Positions 18,912 through 27,684 of a stretch of DNA of 64,000 nucleotides are shown piece after piece (position 1 is the stretch's first letter; the number at the start of each line of letters is the position of its first letter). Location of the stretch: positions 6,832,645 through 6,896,644 of the forward strand of contig NZ_AP018178.1 of the NCBI RefSeq assembly GCF_002368195.1, read 5' to 3'. The notes under the pieces are model-generated. The model searched no databases. It saw nothing but the letters and a program-made list of their open reading frames with translations, and was not told where the DNA came from. The stretch is from Calothrix sp. NIES-2100 (GTDB lineage: Bacteria > Cyanobacteriota > Cyanobacteriia > Cyanobacteriales > Nostocaceae). The translations under genes were made by a program, and so were the position numbers.

Positions 18912-19307
18912 TTAACCACCGCGTCTCAGCGCCGCCTCTACCTGATTGAACTCCTGTTCTAGGCGATTTTTGAGTTTTTCGGGTACAGGACGATTGGGGT
19001 AAGAACTGTAGTGTCCTGCTAGGGAATTTAAGGCTGTTCGCATGGTAGTAAAGGAGCTAAGACCAGAAACAGAGTTAGCTCGCTGGTAGCGTGCTGAAAA
19101 GTCATTTATTTTTTGACGCGCTTCTGCTTGAACTGCTGCTTTATTTGGTGAATCATCTGATAACTCTAAGACGTTTCTCAAAGTTTGGACGACCGCTAAG
19201 GTGTCTTGACGATAATCCCCTGTCAAACTATCAGGACTAGAACAGCCCATTAAGCTGATGGATACAACTAAAACCAGGGCAAGCAGACGCGACCAATAGC
19301 GCTTCAT
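18912..19307 (-). CDS. psb27: Photosystem II assembly lipoprotein Psb27
   Basis: 131 residues from the ATG at 19307 (MKRYWSRLLALVLVVSISL), ten codons inside the longest frame, because this gives a normal lipoprotein signal with lipobox LMGC. The mature part is the four-helix Psb27 fold: SLTGDYRQDTLAVVQTLR, EARQKINDFSARYQR, MRTALNSLAGHYSSYPNRPVPEKLKNRLEQEF. Known role: binds CP43 on the lumenal face of PSII during assembly and repair. It lies 88 bases downstream of cofH on the same strand. Confidence 0.92.
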   Translation of the reverse strand: MKRYWSRLLALVLVVSISLMGCSSPDSLTGDYRQDTLAVVQTLRNVLELSDDSPNKAAVQAEARQKINDFSARYQRANSVSGLSSFTTMRTALNSLAGHYSSYPNRPVPEKLKNRLEQEFNQVEAALRRGG

Positions 19308-19395
19308 AAGCATGTACTGAAATAACGCATAAATCAACGTCCATAGTATCTTGGATTGGTATCCGGGGGATCATGAGGAAGGATGAAGGATGAAT

Positions 19396-20529
19396 TCAAA
19401 GTTTTTGATAGAGAGTGTCTCTTTGTTGGTAAGGTCTTCCTAAAGAAGCGATCGCCTTTTGTAAAGTTTCTGGTTCCATCGATGTACCGCCTAACGCACC
19501 TGCCATTGTGGTAATGTGTTCTTCCATCAATGTGCCGCCAATATCGTTGCAACCCCAAACTAAAGCTTCTGTAGCCCCATCTAACCCCAGCTTGACCCAA
19601 CTTGGCTGATGATTGGGAATCCAATTTCCCAAATAAATCCGCGCTACAGCCATCAGTAGTAAGCTATCACTTAAAATCGGTTGATCGCGTCCCACGCGCC
19701 GACGTAAGGGTTTGGGTGCTTCCTGCCCGACAAAAGGTAATAAAATAAACTCAGTAATTTTTGCTGGATAACCGTTGTTGATCGCAGTCATTTGCAGCGA
19801 TCGCAATTTCTCTAAATGTCCGATTTGCTGTTCTGGACTTTCGATATGTCCTGAAAGCATGGTGCTGGTAGTGTGTAGTCCCAATCGATGGGCTGTACTG
19901 ACAATTTCTAACCAAGTTGCTGTATCAATTTTCTCTGGACACAATACGCGCCTAACTTCATCATCCAACACCTCGGCGGCTGTTCCTGGCATTGAGCCTA
20001 CACCAGCATCGCGCAAAGCCGCAATCACATCAGCGTAATCAAGCCCATCCAGTCTGGCGATAAATTGCACTTCCTGAGGTGAGAAAGCGTGCAAATGTAG
20101 CTGAGGAAATTCCTGCTTAATAGTTTCCACCAGCTTGAGATAATAAGGCAGCGATTTACCATTTATCTGGGCTTGTGGGTTCAATCCCCCTTGCATACAG
20201 ATTTCCGTTGCACCCCGCTGCACCCCATCTGTAGTTTTCTCGATAATTTGTGTCCAATCTAACCAGTAAGCACCATCATCGCCATCATCGCGACGGAAAG
20301 CACAAAAACTACAGTGCTGCTCACAGATGTTAGTAAAATTAATATTGCGATTGATTACGTAGGTAACCAAATCACCGGCTTGAAGATGGCGGAGTTTATC
20401 AGCTGTGGTTTGAATGAGTGCGATCGCTTCTGGATTTGTTTGTTTTAACAATACCACTCCCTCTGCTGGGGATATATCGTATCCCAGCAAGGCACGGTCA
20501 AGAATATCATCAACAGTTTTATACTTCAC
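19396..20529 (-). CDS. cofH: FO synthase subunit CofH (radical SAM)
   Basis: 377 residues, GTG start. The radical-SAM cluster motif is CEQHCSFCAFRR (CxxxCxxC). Other CofH features are INRNINFTNIC, ATEICMQGGLNP, GVGSMPGTAAEVLDDEVR, STMLSGHIE and VWGCNDIGGTLMEEHI. Known role: with CofG it joins tyrosine and the aminouracil to make FO, the deazaflavin chromophore used by cyanobacterial photolyase and the precursor of F420. cofG is not in the window. It lies immediately upstream of psb27; a functional link is unlikely. Confidence 0.94.
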   Translation of the reverse strand: MKYKTVDDILDRALLGYDISPAEGVVLLKQTNPEAIALIQTTADKLRHLQAGDLVTYVINRNINFTNICEQHCSFCAFRRDDGDDGAYWLDWTQIIEKTTDGVQRGATEICMQGGLNPQAQINGKSLPYYLKLVETIKQEFPQLHLHAFSPQEVQFIARLDGLDYADVIAALRDAGVGSMPGTAAEVLDDEVRRVLCPEKIDTATWLEIVSTAHRLGLHTTSTMLSGHIESPEQQIGHLEKLRSLQMTAINNGYPAKITEFILLPFVGQEAPKPLRRRVGRDQPILSDSLLLMAVARIYLGNWIPNHQPSWVKLGLDGATEALVWGCNDIGGTLMEEHITTMAGALGGTSMEPETLQKAIASLGRPYQQRDTLYQKL

Positions 20530-21076
20530 AGGGCGTTAGTGAAAACCAAGTTACTCCTTCCATTTTGTCAGGAATCCTGAATAGTGATAATATGAACAAA
20601 CTCTAGCAGTACTATTACTTCAGATTCCCGAATTCTTTAAAGTCGGGGATATTGTTGTTAACGAATTATTTAGCATTGCTATATATGTATTTTTTACAAA
20701 AATTAATTTTTTATATATCTATCTTGAGATAGTTTTCCTCTCAGCTAGTGAGCAGGTAATATCTCTTAATTTATTTACTGGGATATGCAATAATTTATTG
20801 AAATAACGGGCGTTCTGCAAGCACCATTAAAAATGGCAAATATACATCATAAACGTCGAAAGAATTTCCCCAAATAGCTAAAAATTACAACTAATTTGCC
20901 ACTAAGTAACGCTCTGACAAAATTGGTGATTGTAAACAAGAAAAATAAGATATTTTTGTTTTATACATCAGAAGAGTTACAGAAACATCTAAAAAACATA
21001 CTGTTCAAGCTCTCTTTAGGTGTAAAACTCCAATGCCTAAATTCTGGTTGAAAATTAGCTAGCCAAAACAGTAGTC
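20530..21076. other. Gene-free AT-rich stretch
   Basis: 547 bases between divergent cofH and the glycosyltransferase gene. It holds one recognisable feature, the palindromic repeat at 20622-20660. The rest is AT-rich with no coding signal I can support. Both promoters should be here. Confidence 0.6.
20622..20660. repeat. Dispersed palindrome (copy 1)
   Basis: TTCCCGA and TCGGGGA arms flank TTCTTTAA, followed by TATTGTTGTTA. The same layout with longer arms occurs at 32415-32456 after the second coiled-coil gene, where it makes a strong terminator. The shared TTGTTGTT tail shows they are copies of one element. Confidence 0.6.
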
Positions 21077-22408
21077 ATGAGATGTGTGACGAAATCAACT
21101 GATATAATTGATGACGAACTGGATTTTGCTCTAATGATTCACCACCAACCCAAGTCATTATTATCAGTACCAACTGGTAAATTACAAATTCCGGCATTGC
21201 CTCCTCAGATTACAGCTACAACTAGGGAAGTGATTCTACTTTCCCTAGTAATTCCAACTTACAAAGAACGCGACAATATTAACAATGTTGTCAAAATCTT
21301 GAGTCTGTTGTTAGATGAGTCTATTCCTGGACAGTATGAACTGATTGTGGTAGATGATGATAGTCCCGATCGCACTTGGGAAGTAGCACAATCCCTGACA
21401 GAGAGATACCCGCAATTGCAGGTAATGCGGCGACAACAGGAACGAGGGCTATCCTCAGCGGTGATTCGGGGATGGCAAGTAGCCAGAGGGCGTATCCTAG
21501 GAGTCATTGACGGAGACTTACAGCATCCGCCAGAAGTATTGACGCAATTGTTAGCCCAAATCCAACAGGGTGCAGATTTAGCAGTAGCTAGCCGTAACGT
21601 TGAAGGCGGTGGTGTCAGTAGTTGGAGTATTGTCAGGCGTTTCCTGTCCCGTGGGGCGCAAGTTTTGGGATTGGTTATCCTACCAGGCGTACTGGGGAGA
21701 GTTTCTGACCCCATGAGCGGTTATTTTATGGTACGGCGAAATGCGATCGCCGGGGCAATACTTAATCCAGTAGGATACAAAATTCTCCTAGAAGTAATTG
21801 GGCGGGGAGAGGTAGATGAAATTGCTGAAGTCGGCTATGTGTTCTGCGAACGCAAAGAAGGCGAAAGCAAGGTGACATGGAAACAATATGTAGATTATCT
21901 CCACCACCTCCTAAGGTTGCGGCTGACTACAGGCGGTTGGCGACGAGTTAGCCAAGCCACAGGACAATTAGAACAATTGAGTCAAAACATTGGTTTCCCG
22001 ATTGGGAGATTCCTCCGTTTTGGATTGGTAGGACTAAGTGGGGTATTTGTAGATATGGCAGTGCTTTATTTACTCAGCGACCCCACAACCCTAGCTTTGC
22101 CTTTGACGCGTAGTAAAATTATTGCCGGTGAAATTGCTATTTTCAATAATTTCTTATGGAATGACGCTTGGACTTTTGCTGATGTCACCATGAAACAGCA
22201 GGAATGGCATCACCGCTGGAAGCGCTTTTGGAAATTCAATTTAATTTGTCTGGCTGGATTGATATTAAATGTACTGATTTTGAACCTAGTATTTAATTTT
22301 ATCATTCCCAACCGCTACATAGCTAACCTGATTGCGATCGCAGTTGCTACCATCTGGAATTTCTGGGTGAACTTAAAACTTAGCTGGCGAGTAACTGATG
22401 TGAAATAG
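21077..22408 (+). CDS. Dolichol-phosphate-mannose-synthase-like glycosyltransferase fused to GtrA domain
   Basis: 443 residues. Residues ~55-290 are a family-2 glycosyltransferase: LVIPTYKERDNI, IVVDDDSPDRTW, GVIDGDLQHPPE (DxD-like), SGYFMVRR. Residues ~310-440 are a GtrA-like membrane domain with four helices (FGLVGLSGVFVDMAVLYLL to IWNFWVNLKLSWRV). Such fusions make polyprenyl-phosphate-linked sugars at the membrane and may flip them. The sugar and acceptor are unknown. Stands alone on the plus strand. Confidence 0.9.
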   Translation: MRCVTKSTDIIDDELDFALMIHHQPKSLLSVPTGKLQIPALPPQITATTREVILLSLVIPTYKERDNINNVVKILSLLLDESIPGQYELIVVDDDSPDRTWEVAQSLTERYPQLQVMRRQQERGLSSAVIRGWQVARGRILGVIDGDLQHPPEVLTQLLAQIQQGADLAVASRNVEGGGVSSWSIVRRFLSRGAQVLGLVILPGVLGRVSDPMSGYFMVRRNAIAGAILNPVGYKILLEVIGRGEVDEIAEVGYVFCERKEGESKVTWKQYVDYLHHLLRLRLTTGGWRRVSQATGQLEQLSQNIGFPIGRFLRFGLVGLSGVFVDMAVLYLLSDPTTLALPLTRSKIIAGEIAIFNNFLWNDAWTFADVTMKQQEWHHRWKRFWKFNLICLAGLILNVLILNLVFNFIIPNRYIANLIAIAVATIWNFWVNLKLSWRVTDVK

Positions 22409-22412
22409 CTAG

Positions 22413-22447
22413 GGTAATTCGTAATTCGTAATTCGTAATTCGTAATT
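22413..22447. repeat. Heptamer tandem repeat
   Basis: About five direct copies of GTAATTC, just downstream of the glycosyltransferase gene. This is the short tandemly repeated repetitive (STRR) type typical of heterocystous cyanobacteria. Confidence 0.8.
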
Positions 22448-22498
22448 ACTTTTTGGCAATAGTTTCAGTCATCATCACAATAAAATTCCAACTTTCTC

Positions 22499-23104
22499 CT
22501 ACTTTATATAACTTTCCGGTATACCCACAGGAGACAAACCAGCGATCGCCCTTAAGTTTTGGCAACGAATCAACTCGCTAAAATTTAACCCAGTCCGTCC
22601 CTCAATTTTGGCTATAGCTTCAATTGCAGATAACAAATGTTGTGCGGCTTCAGCTTCGGAGTAACCTCGCCGCCCTGCAATGCGAATTGCCGCTGCATCA
22701 GCATTTAATTCTAGCTCTTTTGATTGATTATTACGCCAGAGGCGAAAGCAGGCGATCGCACTTAATCCTAAAGCGATCGCTACACCGACTACATCTGACT
22801 GGGTTGATTCGACTAATCCACCCAACAGTCCTACTAATACTATGCCTTGATAAATATCTGGTTTGAACCACTTCACCCCTGTTAACCAGCTAACCCTTTG
22901 TAACAGTAATAAATCTCTTTGTGATTTCGACAGACGAAACCATAAATCAAAATTAATATATATCGGTCTCTCTTGGTTCCAAGGAAGCGGGAAAGAAGCG
23001 TCAATCACCTTTGGCTGTTCTGGCTTGCTGACGATTTTTGTGATCATACGTCCAGAAGCAGGCATAACATCTAGTAAACGGCGAATTTCAACGTTAGGCT
23101 CCAT
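22499..23104 (-). CDS. DUF3318-like membrane protein
   Basis: 201 residues, ATG start, beginning MEPNVEIRRLLDVMPASGRM, which I recognise as the conserved start of cyanobacterial DUF3318 proteins. Two hydrophobic helices lie in the middle (IYQGIVLVGLLGGLVE, VVGVAIALGLSAIACF). After them come ELELNADAAAIRIAGRRGYS and EAEAAQHLLSAIEAI, which resemble the helix beside the active site in M48-like peptidases, but no HExxH motif is present. Function unknown. Confidence 0.75.
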   Translation of the reverse strand: MEPNVEIRRLLDVMPASGRMITKIVSKPEQPKVIDASFPLPWNQERPIYINFDLWFRLSKSQRDLLLLQRVSWLTGVKWFKPDIYQGIVLVGLLGGLVESTQSDVVGVAIALGLSAIACFRLWRNNQSKELELNADAAAIRIAGRRGYSEAEAAQHLLSAIEAIAKIEGRTGLNFSELIRCQNLRAIAGLSPVGIPESYIK

Positions 23105-23288
23105 AAAATCAATGCATAGTCACTTAAGTTCTAGTTATCTGATTATCACTGGAAATAGGCAGATGAGGGAGATGAGGGAAGGGAGACAAGGGAAGGGAGA
23201 CAAATGACTATTGACCAATGACCAATGACAAATGACAAAAAAATCACTTTTTATGCTAACCTTTGTTTTGTCATAACTTCTCAGATAC

Positions 23289-23549
23289 ATGGACGCTTTT
23301 GCTCCCACTCCGCCTGAATGGACAAATAAAGCAATTCATGCTTATCAGTTTTGCTGTCCTAACTGCAACGCCAGTAGCCGAGAAGCTATAGAAGTTTGGC
23401 TCAATAGGCGATCGCCTGTGATCACAGAAGACCGTCGCCGCAAATGGCAAGAATTCTACAATTGTCACTGTAGTTTTGCATGGTGGGCTTGGAGTAGCGA
23501 TCGCCCACCAACAGATTTATCTAATCAACAAGATATTAAACCCTTGTAA
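23289..23549 (+). CDS. Small conserved cyanobacterial protein with Cys pairs
   Basis: 86 residues. FCCPNCNASSREA holds a CxxC-type pair, and NCHCSFAWWAWSSDRPP holds another Cys pair, so it could bind zinc. There are many Trp residues and VWLNRRSPVITEDRRRKWQEFY in the middle. The good codon structure and the terminator just behind it support a real gene. I do not recognise a named family. Confidence 0.7.
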   Translation: MDAFAPTPPEWTNKAIHAYQFCCPNCNASSREAIEVWLNRRSPVITEDRRRKWQEFYNCHCSFAWWAWSSDRPPTDLSNQQDIKPL

Positions 23550-23566
23550 CTATTTTTACCCAAACA

Positions 23567-23595
23567 AAAACCCACCTCTAGGCGGGTTAAATTTT
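23567..23595 (+). terminator. Terminator of the small Cys-pair gene
   Basis: AACCCACC (23569-23576), a TCTA loop and GGCGGGTT (23581-23588, one mismatch), followed by AAATTTTGAT. It begins 20 bases after the stop codon. Confidence 0.7.
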
Positions 23596-23629
23596 GATAA
23601 TTATACCAATTAAAAAAATGCGACTGTAG

Positions 23630-23648
23630 GGGCGGGGTTTCCCCGCCC
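23630..23648. repeat. GC-rich palindrome, GGGCGGG family
   Basis: GGGCGGGG, loop TTT, CCCCGCCC: a perfect 8-bp stem in the 3' region shared by two convergent genes. Related to the elements at 2889, 33202 and 52655. Confidence 0.65.
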
Positions 23649-23680
23649 TTGACCCCGAACTTAACAACCCATTACCGCCG

Positions 23681-25279
23681 TTAGAAACTGAAGGTAGTAC
23701 GGAGAGTACCTACGTAAATATTGTTGTTATTGTCGTTGTTCTCAGGATTGAATATCACTATCAAACCAGGGGTGACTTGAATATTATCAGAAACCCTCAC
23801 CTTATATAGACCCTCTAGATGATAGGATGTGCCGGATTCTTCGGTAATACCACCACTACCACCGGTGACTTTGGGTGGTTGTCCAAACAGAAGACCTAAA
23901 ACATTACCTTTGGCTCCCAAGTCTCTAACACCGAGTGAAGCAGCCCAATACCAAATATCAGCACTTCTACTAGGGCCAGTGACAGCATCAGCTGTAGTGT
24001 AGCCCACCCAACCACTCAGAGCTAACTTAGAACTGGGTTGGAAGGTAGCTTGAATACCATAATTGTCGGATTCAGTCCGAGTGTTAGCGCCAAAGGGGTT
24101 ATTAGCAAATGCGCTACCTGTATTTTGGAAGAGGCTGGGACTGGGTTGATAAGTGCGGGCGTAGCTAAAACCGACGTTGAAGGCTTTGCTAGGTTGGAAA
24201 GTTAGCTGTCCAAATATGGTACTTTCACCTTCCAACACCCCGTTATTAGCATTAGGATTGCTAGCATTCCGGGCTAGGTAAGCTGCACTAAAACTGATAG
24301 GACTTTTCTGAGGATTGAAGGTGACAGTCAGACCAGCACCACCAGCACCTTGGCGATAAATGGGGCTGAAACGTCCGTAGCGGGATATTGCACCCTTACC
24401 AGAACTAGCAAAGTCTGGGTTGAAGTTATTGACGTTTTCAAATAACTCAGCATTATTAGCATCAACCTTGACACGGATGGCATCACTGAGGTTGAAAGCA
24501 TAATTGATTTTATCGATTTCAACGCTGTTATTGCTGCCGCCATCATAGGCCAAGCGGGTCATGTTTGTACCAGTGACACCAGCATTTGAAATAATATTTG
24601 CTGCCTGCAACCGGATTTGCAACTGGTCTTTACCAGTAAAGCTGCTGTACAAATTTAAACGAACGCGATCAGAGAAGGTGGTGTTAGAATCCAAGTCTGT
24701 AGCTGGAGAACCAGGAGGGACTACTTTGTTGTCACCAAAAGCCTGAGAAGCGTTAAAAATCGCTTCTCCAACTAGCTTGGTAGTAGTGGAGAATTGATTC
24801 GCTTCTAATTCAGCAGTACGTGCTTCTAAGGAATCAACACGACCGCGCAGGGTAGCTAATTCAGCCGAAAATTCTTCTTGTAAACGCTGTAGAGTAGCTA
24901 GGTCTTGCTTAGTTACTAAATCAGCAGTAGCTGTAGCAATCAGTTCGTTAACTCTATCTAAACAAGCATTCAACCCAGCAGCAAACTCATAACGAGTTAA
25001 AGCACGGTTACCGCGATAAGTACCGTTGGGATAACCTGCAATACAGCCATAGCGCTCAACCAGTGATTGTAAAGCTTGAAATGCCCAATCTGTAGGCTGT
25101 ACATCCGAAAATTGGGAAACGGATGTCACTTGTTCCATGCTGCTAGAGTCTTGCGCCAACTGGCTAACACCAGTTACCTGTTCATTGGCTTCAGCAGCCA
25201 AGGTGCTGTTAGCTGCCAAAAATGTAGCAGCAACAACCAATGGGCCAATCTTTACCAGCTCCCAAAATGCTTTTTTCAT
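23681..25279 (-). CDS. SLH-domain outer-membrane porin (iron-uptake/OprB type)
   Basis: 532 residues from the ATG at 25279 (MKKAFWELVKIGPLVVAATF); seven extra codons upstream are possible but would lengthen the signal peptide. The signal peptide ends at STLAAEA. One SLH domain (FSDVQPTDWAFQALQSLVERY, then GCIAGYPNGTYRGNRALTRYE) is followed by a coiled coil with LEARTAELEAN and a beta-barrel ending in RTTFSF, with a terminal Phe as in outer-membrane proteins. This is the common cyanobacterial SomA/OprB-like porin, annotated as iron uptake porin. The Crp-type regulator gene lies just upstream on the same strand. Confidence 0.9.
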   Translation of the reverse strand: MKKAFWELVKIGPLVVAATFLAANSTLAAEANEQVTGVSQLAQDSSSMEQVTSVSQFSDVQPTDWAFQALQSLVERYGCIAGYPNGTYRGNRALTRYEFAAGLNACLDRVNELIATATADLVTKQDLATLQRLQEEFSAELATLRGRVDSLEARTAELEANQFSTTTKLVGEAIFNASQAFGDNKVVPPGSPATDLDSNTTFSDRVRLNLYSSFTGKDQLQIRLQAANIISNAGVTGTNMTRLAYDGGSNNSVEIDKINYAFNLSDAIRVKVDANNAELFENVNNFNPDFASSGKGAISRYGRFSPIYRQGAGGAGLTVTFNPQKSPISFSAAYLARNASNPNANNGVLEGESTIFGQLTFQPSKAFNVGFSYARTYQPSPSLFQNTGSAFANNPFGANTRTESDNYGIQATFQPSSKLALSGWVGYTTADAVTGPSRSADIWYWAASLGVRDLGAKGNVLGLLFGQPPKVTGGSGGITEESGTSYHLEGLYKVRVSDNIQVTPGLIVIFNPENNDNNNNIYVGTLRTTFSF

Positions 25280-25437
25280 TAGTTTTACTCTCACACACAC
25301 CTAAACTCATTAACTCCTAAGTAAATTTTACCTAAAAGATTTTCTTTTATTAGGGAATTTACTTACATTAAGCTTCTCATGATTTTACCAAAGTTACTTG
25401 GTACTTTTCACAAGTAAAGCAACATTATCTTACCCTA

Positions 25438-26043
25438 TTATTTGATAATTTTATTAGGTAAGCAAAGAATCATTCGTCTTTTTTGGCGCAAAATCTTTCC
25501 TGACTCTTCAAATTGCTGTAACAGTCGCGTTATCGTTACCCTTGTAGTATTTAAAACTTCTGCTATTTCCTGATGAGTAACATTCAGATCAAGCAATTTG
25601 CCCTGTTCTACTTCACAACCAAATTTGTCACTTAACCACAATAAAAAATGCCACAAGCGTAGTGACATAGGTTTACGATGTACTATACTTAATAGTTCCT
25701 CGGCTTGTTGAATATGAGATAATAAAGCGTTGATGTCTTGATACCAAAGATGCGGTGGCACAACACTGACTTCGACGCTTGTTAAAGCTTCAATTTGATA
25801 GGGTTTGATTTTAGATAAGGGGTAGCCAATTATATCGCCCGGTCCCCAATAACCCAGAGTGATAAATGTTCCTTCTTCACTCCAAGTTAAAGTCCGAACT
25901 GCTCCTCGCTCAATCCGCCAAAGTACTTCATTACGTGGTGGTATCACTTCTCCACGATTAAATATTATTTGAGGTAACTGTCCATTTATTATGGAATTAT
26001 TCAATGTAGTAGAGGATGGTGTGGTAGAACTTGTGGAAGACAT
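25438..26043 (-). CDS. Crp/Fnr-family transcriptional regulator
   Basis: 201 residues. The N-terminal half is a short cyclic-nucleotide-binding-like domain (IIFNRGEVIPP, WRIERGAVRTLTWSEEG, YWGPGDIIGYPL). The C-terminal winged helix has VTHQEIAEVLNTTRVTITRL followed by LQQFEESGKILRQ. It lacks the residues I would expect for cAMP binding. About 137 bases lie between it and the porin gene. It belongs to the family of short cyanobacterial Crp-like proteins; the target is unknown. Confidence 0.85.
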   Translation of the reverse strand: MSSTSSTTPSSTTLNNSIINGQLPQIIFNRGEVIPPRNEVLWRIERGAVRTLTWSEEGTFITLGYWGPGDIIGYPLSKIKPYQIEALTSVEVSVVPPHLWYQDINALLSHIQQAEELLSIVHRKPMSLRLWHFLLWLSDKFGCEVEQGKLLDLNVTHQEIAEVLNTTRVTITRLLQQFEESGKILRQKRRMILCLPNKIIK

Positions 26044-26970
26044 TCAGATACAAATTTGATGGAGTAGAAATACTGACATTTTTAACAACATTTATTTATC
26101 CTGAATTAATTTGATAATTTATCAATAGGGTTCAACGGTTGTAAAATTTATACAGAAATTCTAAATCATGACTCTAAATATTTTAATAAATTTTTCTAAT
26201 TTTATTGCTTTAGTGAAATGAAATATTTGATTACTTGTATAAGAAATATCTATAATACCTCAATACCTTTCATTTTCCGATGTAAATCATGGGACTAAAA
26301 AAGTAAATCTATTTGAATATCTGATGCTTAATATAGACACTAGGTAATAATAGAATCCAGACATCAGAGGAAATTTGCATTACTTAGTTATATTCAGGAT
26401 TTATAGCTACTTTTTGCCAGGAAACCTCAAAAAATAAATCATCCCTAATTTGCTGTTATTAGTCTGCATCAGTCCAAATTATTTCTGGATATTTATACCA
26501 CAAAATATAGTATTACTTTTGACATATTGTTTAACTTTCTCACAGAGAAATCTGTGATTATCCATACATTTTCCTGCTTAAATTGCAAAGTAATTTTTGT
26601 AATAAAAATTACTTTGTACTGATATAATAATCCCCTAATTTGTCAGTTTGCCTAATTCCAATAAAACGTATCTTTTTATACTGAAAAAGTTAATCCTCAA
26701 TTATTGATCTTTCTGAACTCCTTCCCCGAAACAGCAAGACATCAAAAAAGTGATACTTATTATTTTGACTTTGTTAGAAGTATCACTTTTTTATATTGAC
26801 TGAAATTTAAAGTTTAAAGTTTAAGAAGAGGTAAGCTTTTAGTGAAATCTAATTTTTCATCCCATATCTTGCACCATTCTCAATCAACATAGTTAGGGTA
26901 CTGCTCACCATGTAAAAATCATGGTGTAAGCGCAGGTTCAGGAGTACCCACCCTACAAAAATGGCTTTAA
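26044..26970. other. Long gene-free AT-rich stretch with several stem-loops
   Basis: 927 bases with no frame I can support. Structures seen: CACAGA-GAAA-TCTGTG (26541-26556, a 6-bp stem with GNRA loop), an AAAGTAATTTTT/AAAAATTACTTT stem (26587-26615, 12 bp), a 15-bp terminator-like stem (26744-26792) and CACCATG/CATGGTG (26906-26926). A non-coding RNA is possible but no promoter is clear. Confidence 0.5.
26744..26792. terminator. Strong 15-bp terminator-like hairpin
   Basis: AAAAAAGTGATACTT (26744-26758) is fully complementary to AAGTATCACTTTTTT (26778-26792), with a 19-base loop. It can work in both directions. On the minus strand it lies about 180 bases after phoU and probably ends the sphR-sphS-phoU transcript. 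Confidence 0.6.
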
Positions 26971-27642
26971 TTAGAAATGTTGCCCAGTAACAATATATGC
27001 TACTCTTTGTCCTATGTTAGTGGCGTGATCTGCCATGCGTTCTAGGTAACGAATAGCCAAGGCTAAAAGCACAATCGGTTCCACCACGCCGGAAACATCT
27101 TTTTGAAAAGCTAAAGTCTGATAGAGACGTTCATAGGCATTATCGACAGCATCATCTAAATGCTTAATACTTCGCCCACCCGCTTCATCCAAATCAGCTA
27201 AAGCCACTAAGCTAGTAGCTAACATAGCTTGAGCATGATGAGACATAACTGCAATCTCTGGTAAAGATGGATGAGGTGGATAAGGAAAGATTTTAATGGC
27301 AATTTCTGCAAGATCTTCGGCATAATCCCCAATTCGCTCTAAATCTCGCACTAGCTGCATAAAAGCACTCAAGCACCGCAAATCTTGCGGTGTAGGAGCT
27401 TGAATTGTCATGATTGCTGTACAGTCTGACTCTATCTGTCTATAAAAGCGATCGATTTTTTTATCTAATTGAGGAAGTGCCTCAGCTGCTGTTAAATTGC
27501 GGGAAAATAAAGCTTGGTGGCTGAGACGAAACGATTGTTCCACCAAAGCTCCCATGCGTAATACATCCCGCTCTAAGCGTCTCATCGCGCGTGCTAGCTG
27601 GTGGGGTTGATCGGGATTGGGGCTATCAAGGGCAGCGTTCAC
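26971..27642 (-). CDS. phoU: Phosphate-signalling protein PhoU
   Basis: 223 residues, GTG start. Two PhoU helical repeats are visible: MRRLERDVLRMGALVE and LVRDLERIGDYAEDLAEIA in the first, AVDNAYERLY and AIRYLERMADHATNIGQRV in the second. The E(R)xxDYAE/ERMADHATN metal-binding signatures are intact. Known role: links the Pst transporter to the sensor kinase and keeps the regulon off when phosphate is ample. Last gene of the sphR-sphS-phoU set. Confidence 0.93.
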   Translation of the reverse strand: MNAALDSPNPDQPHQLARAMRRLERDVLRMGALVEQSFRLSHQALFSRNLTAAEALPQLDKKIDRFYRQIESDCTAIMTIQAPTPQDLRCLSAFMQLVRDLERIGDYAEDLAEIAIKIFPYPPHPSLPEIAVMSHHAQAMLATSLVALADLDEAGGRSIKHLDDAVDNAYERLYQTLAFQKDVSGVVEPIVLLALAIRYLERMADHATNIGQRVAYIVTGQHF

Positions 27643-27684
27643 ACTTGTCTTCTTAAAATTGAAGTTATTTTTTTTACTATAGTC

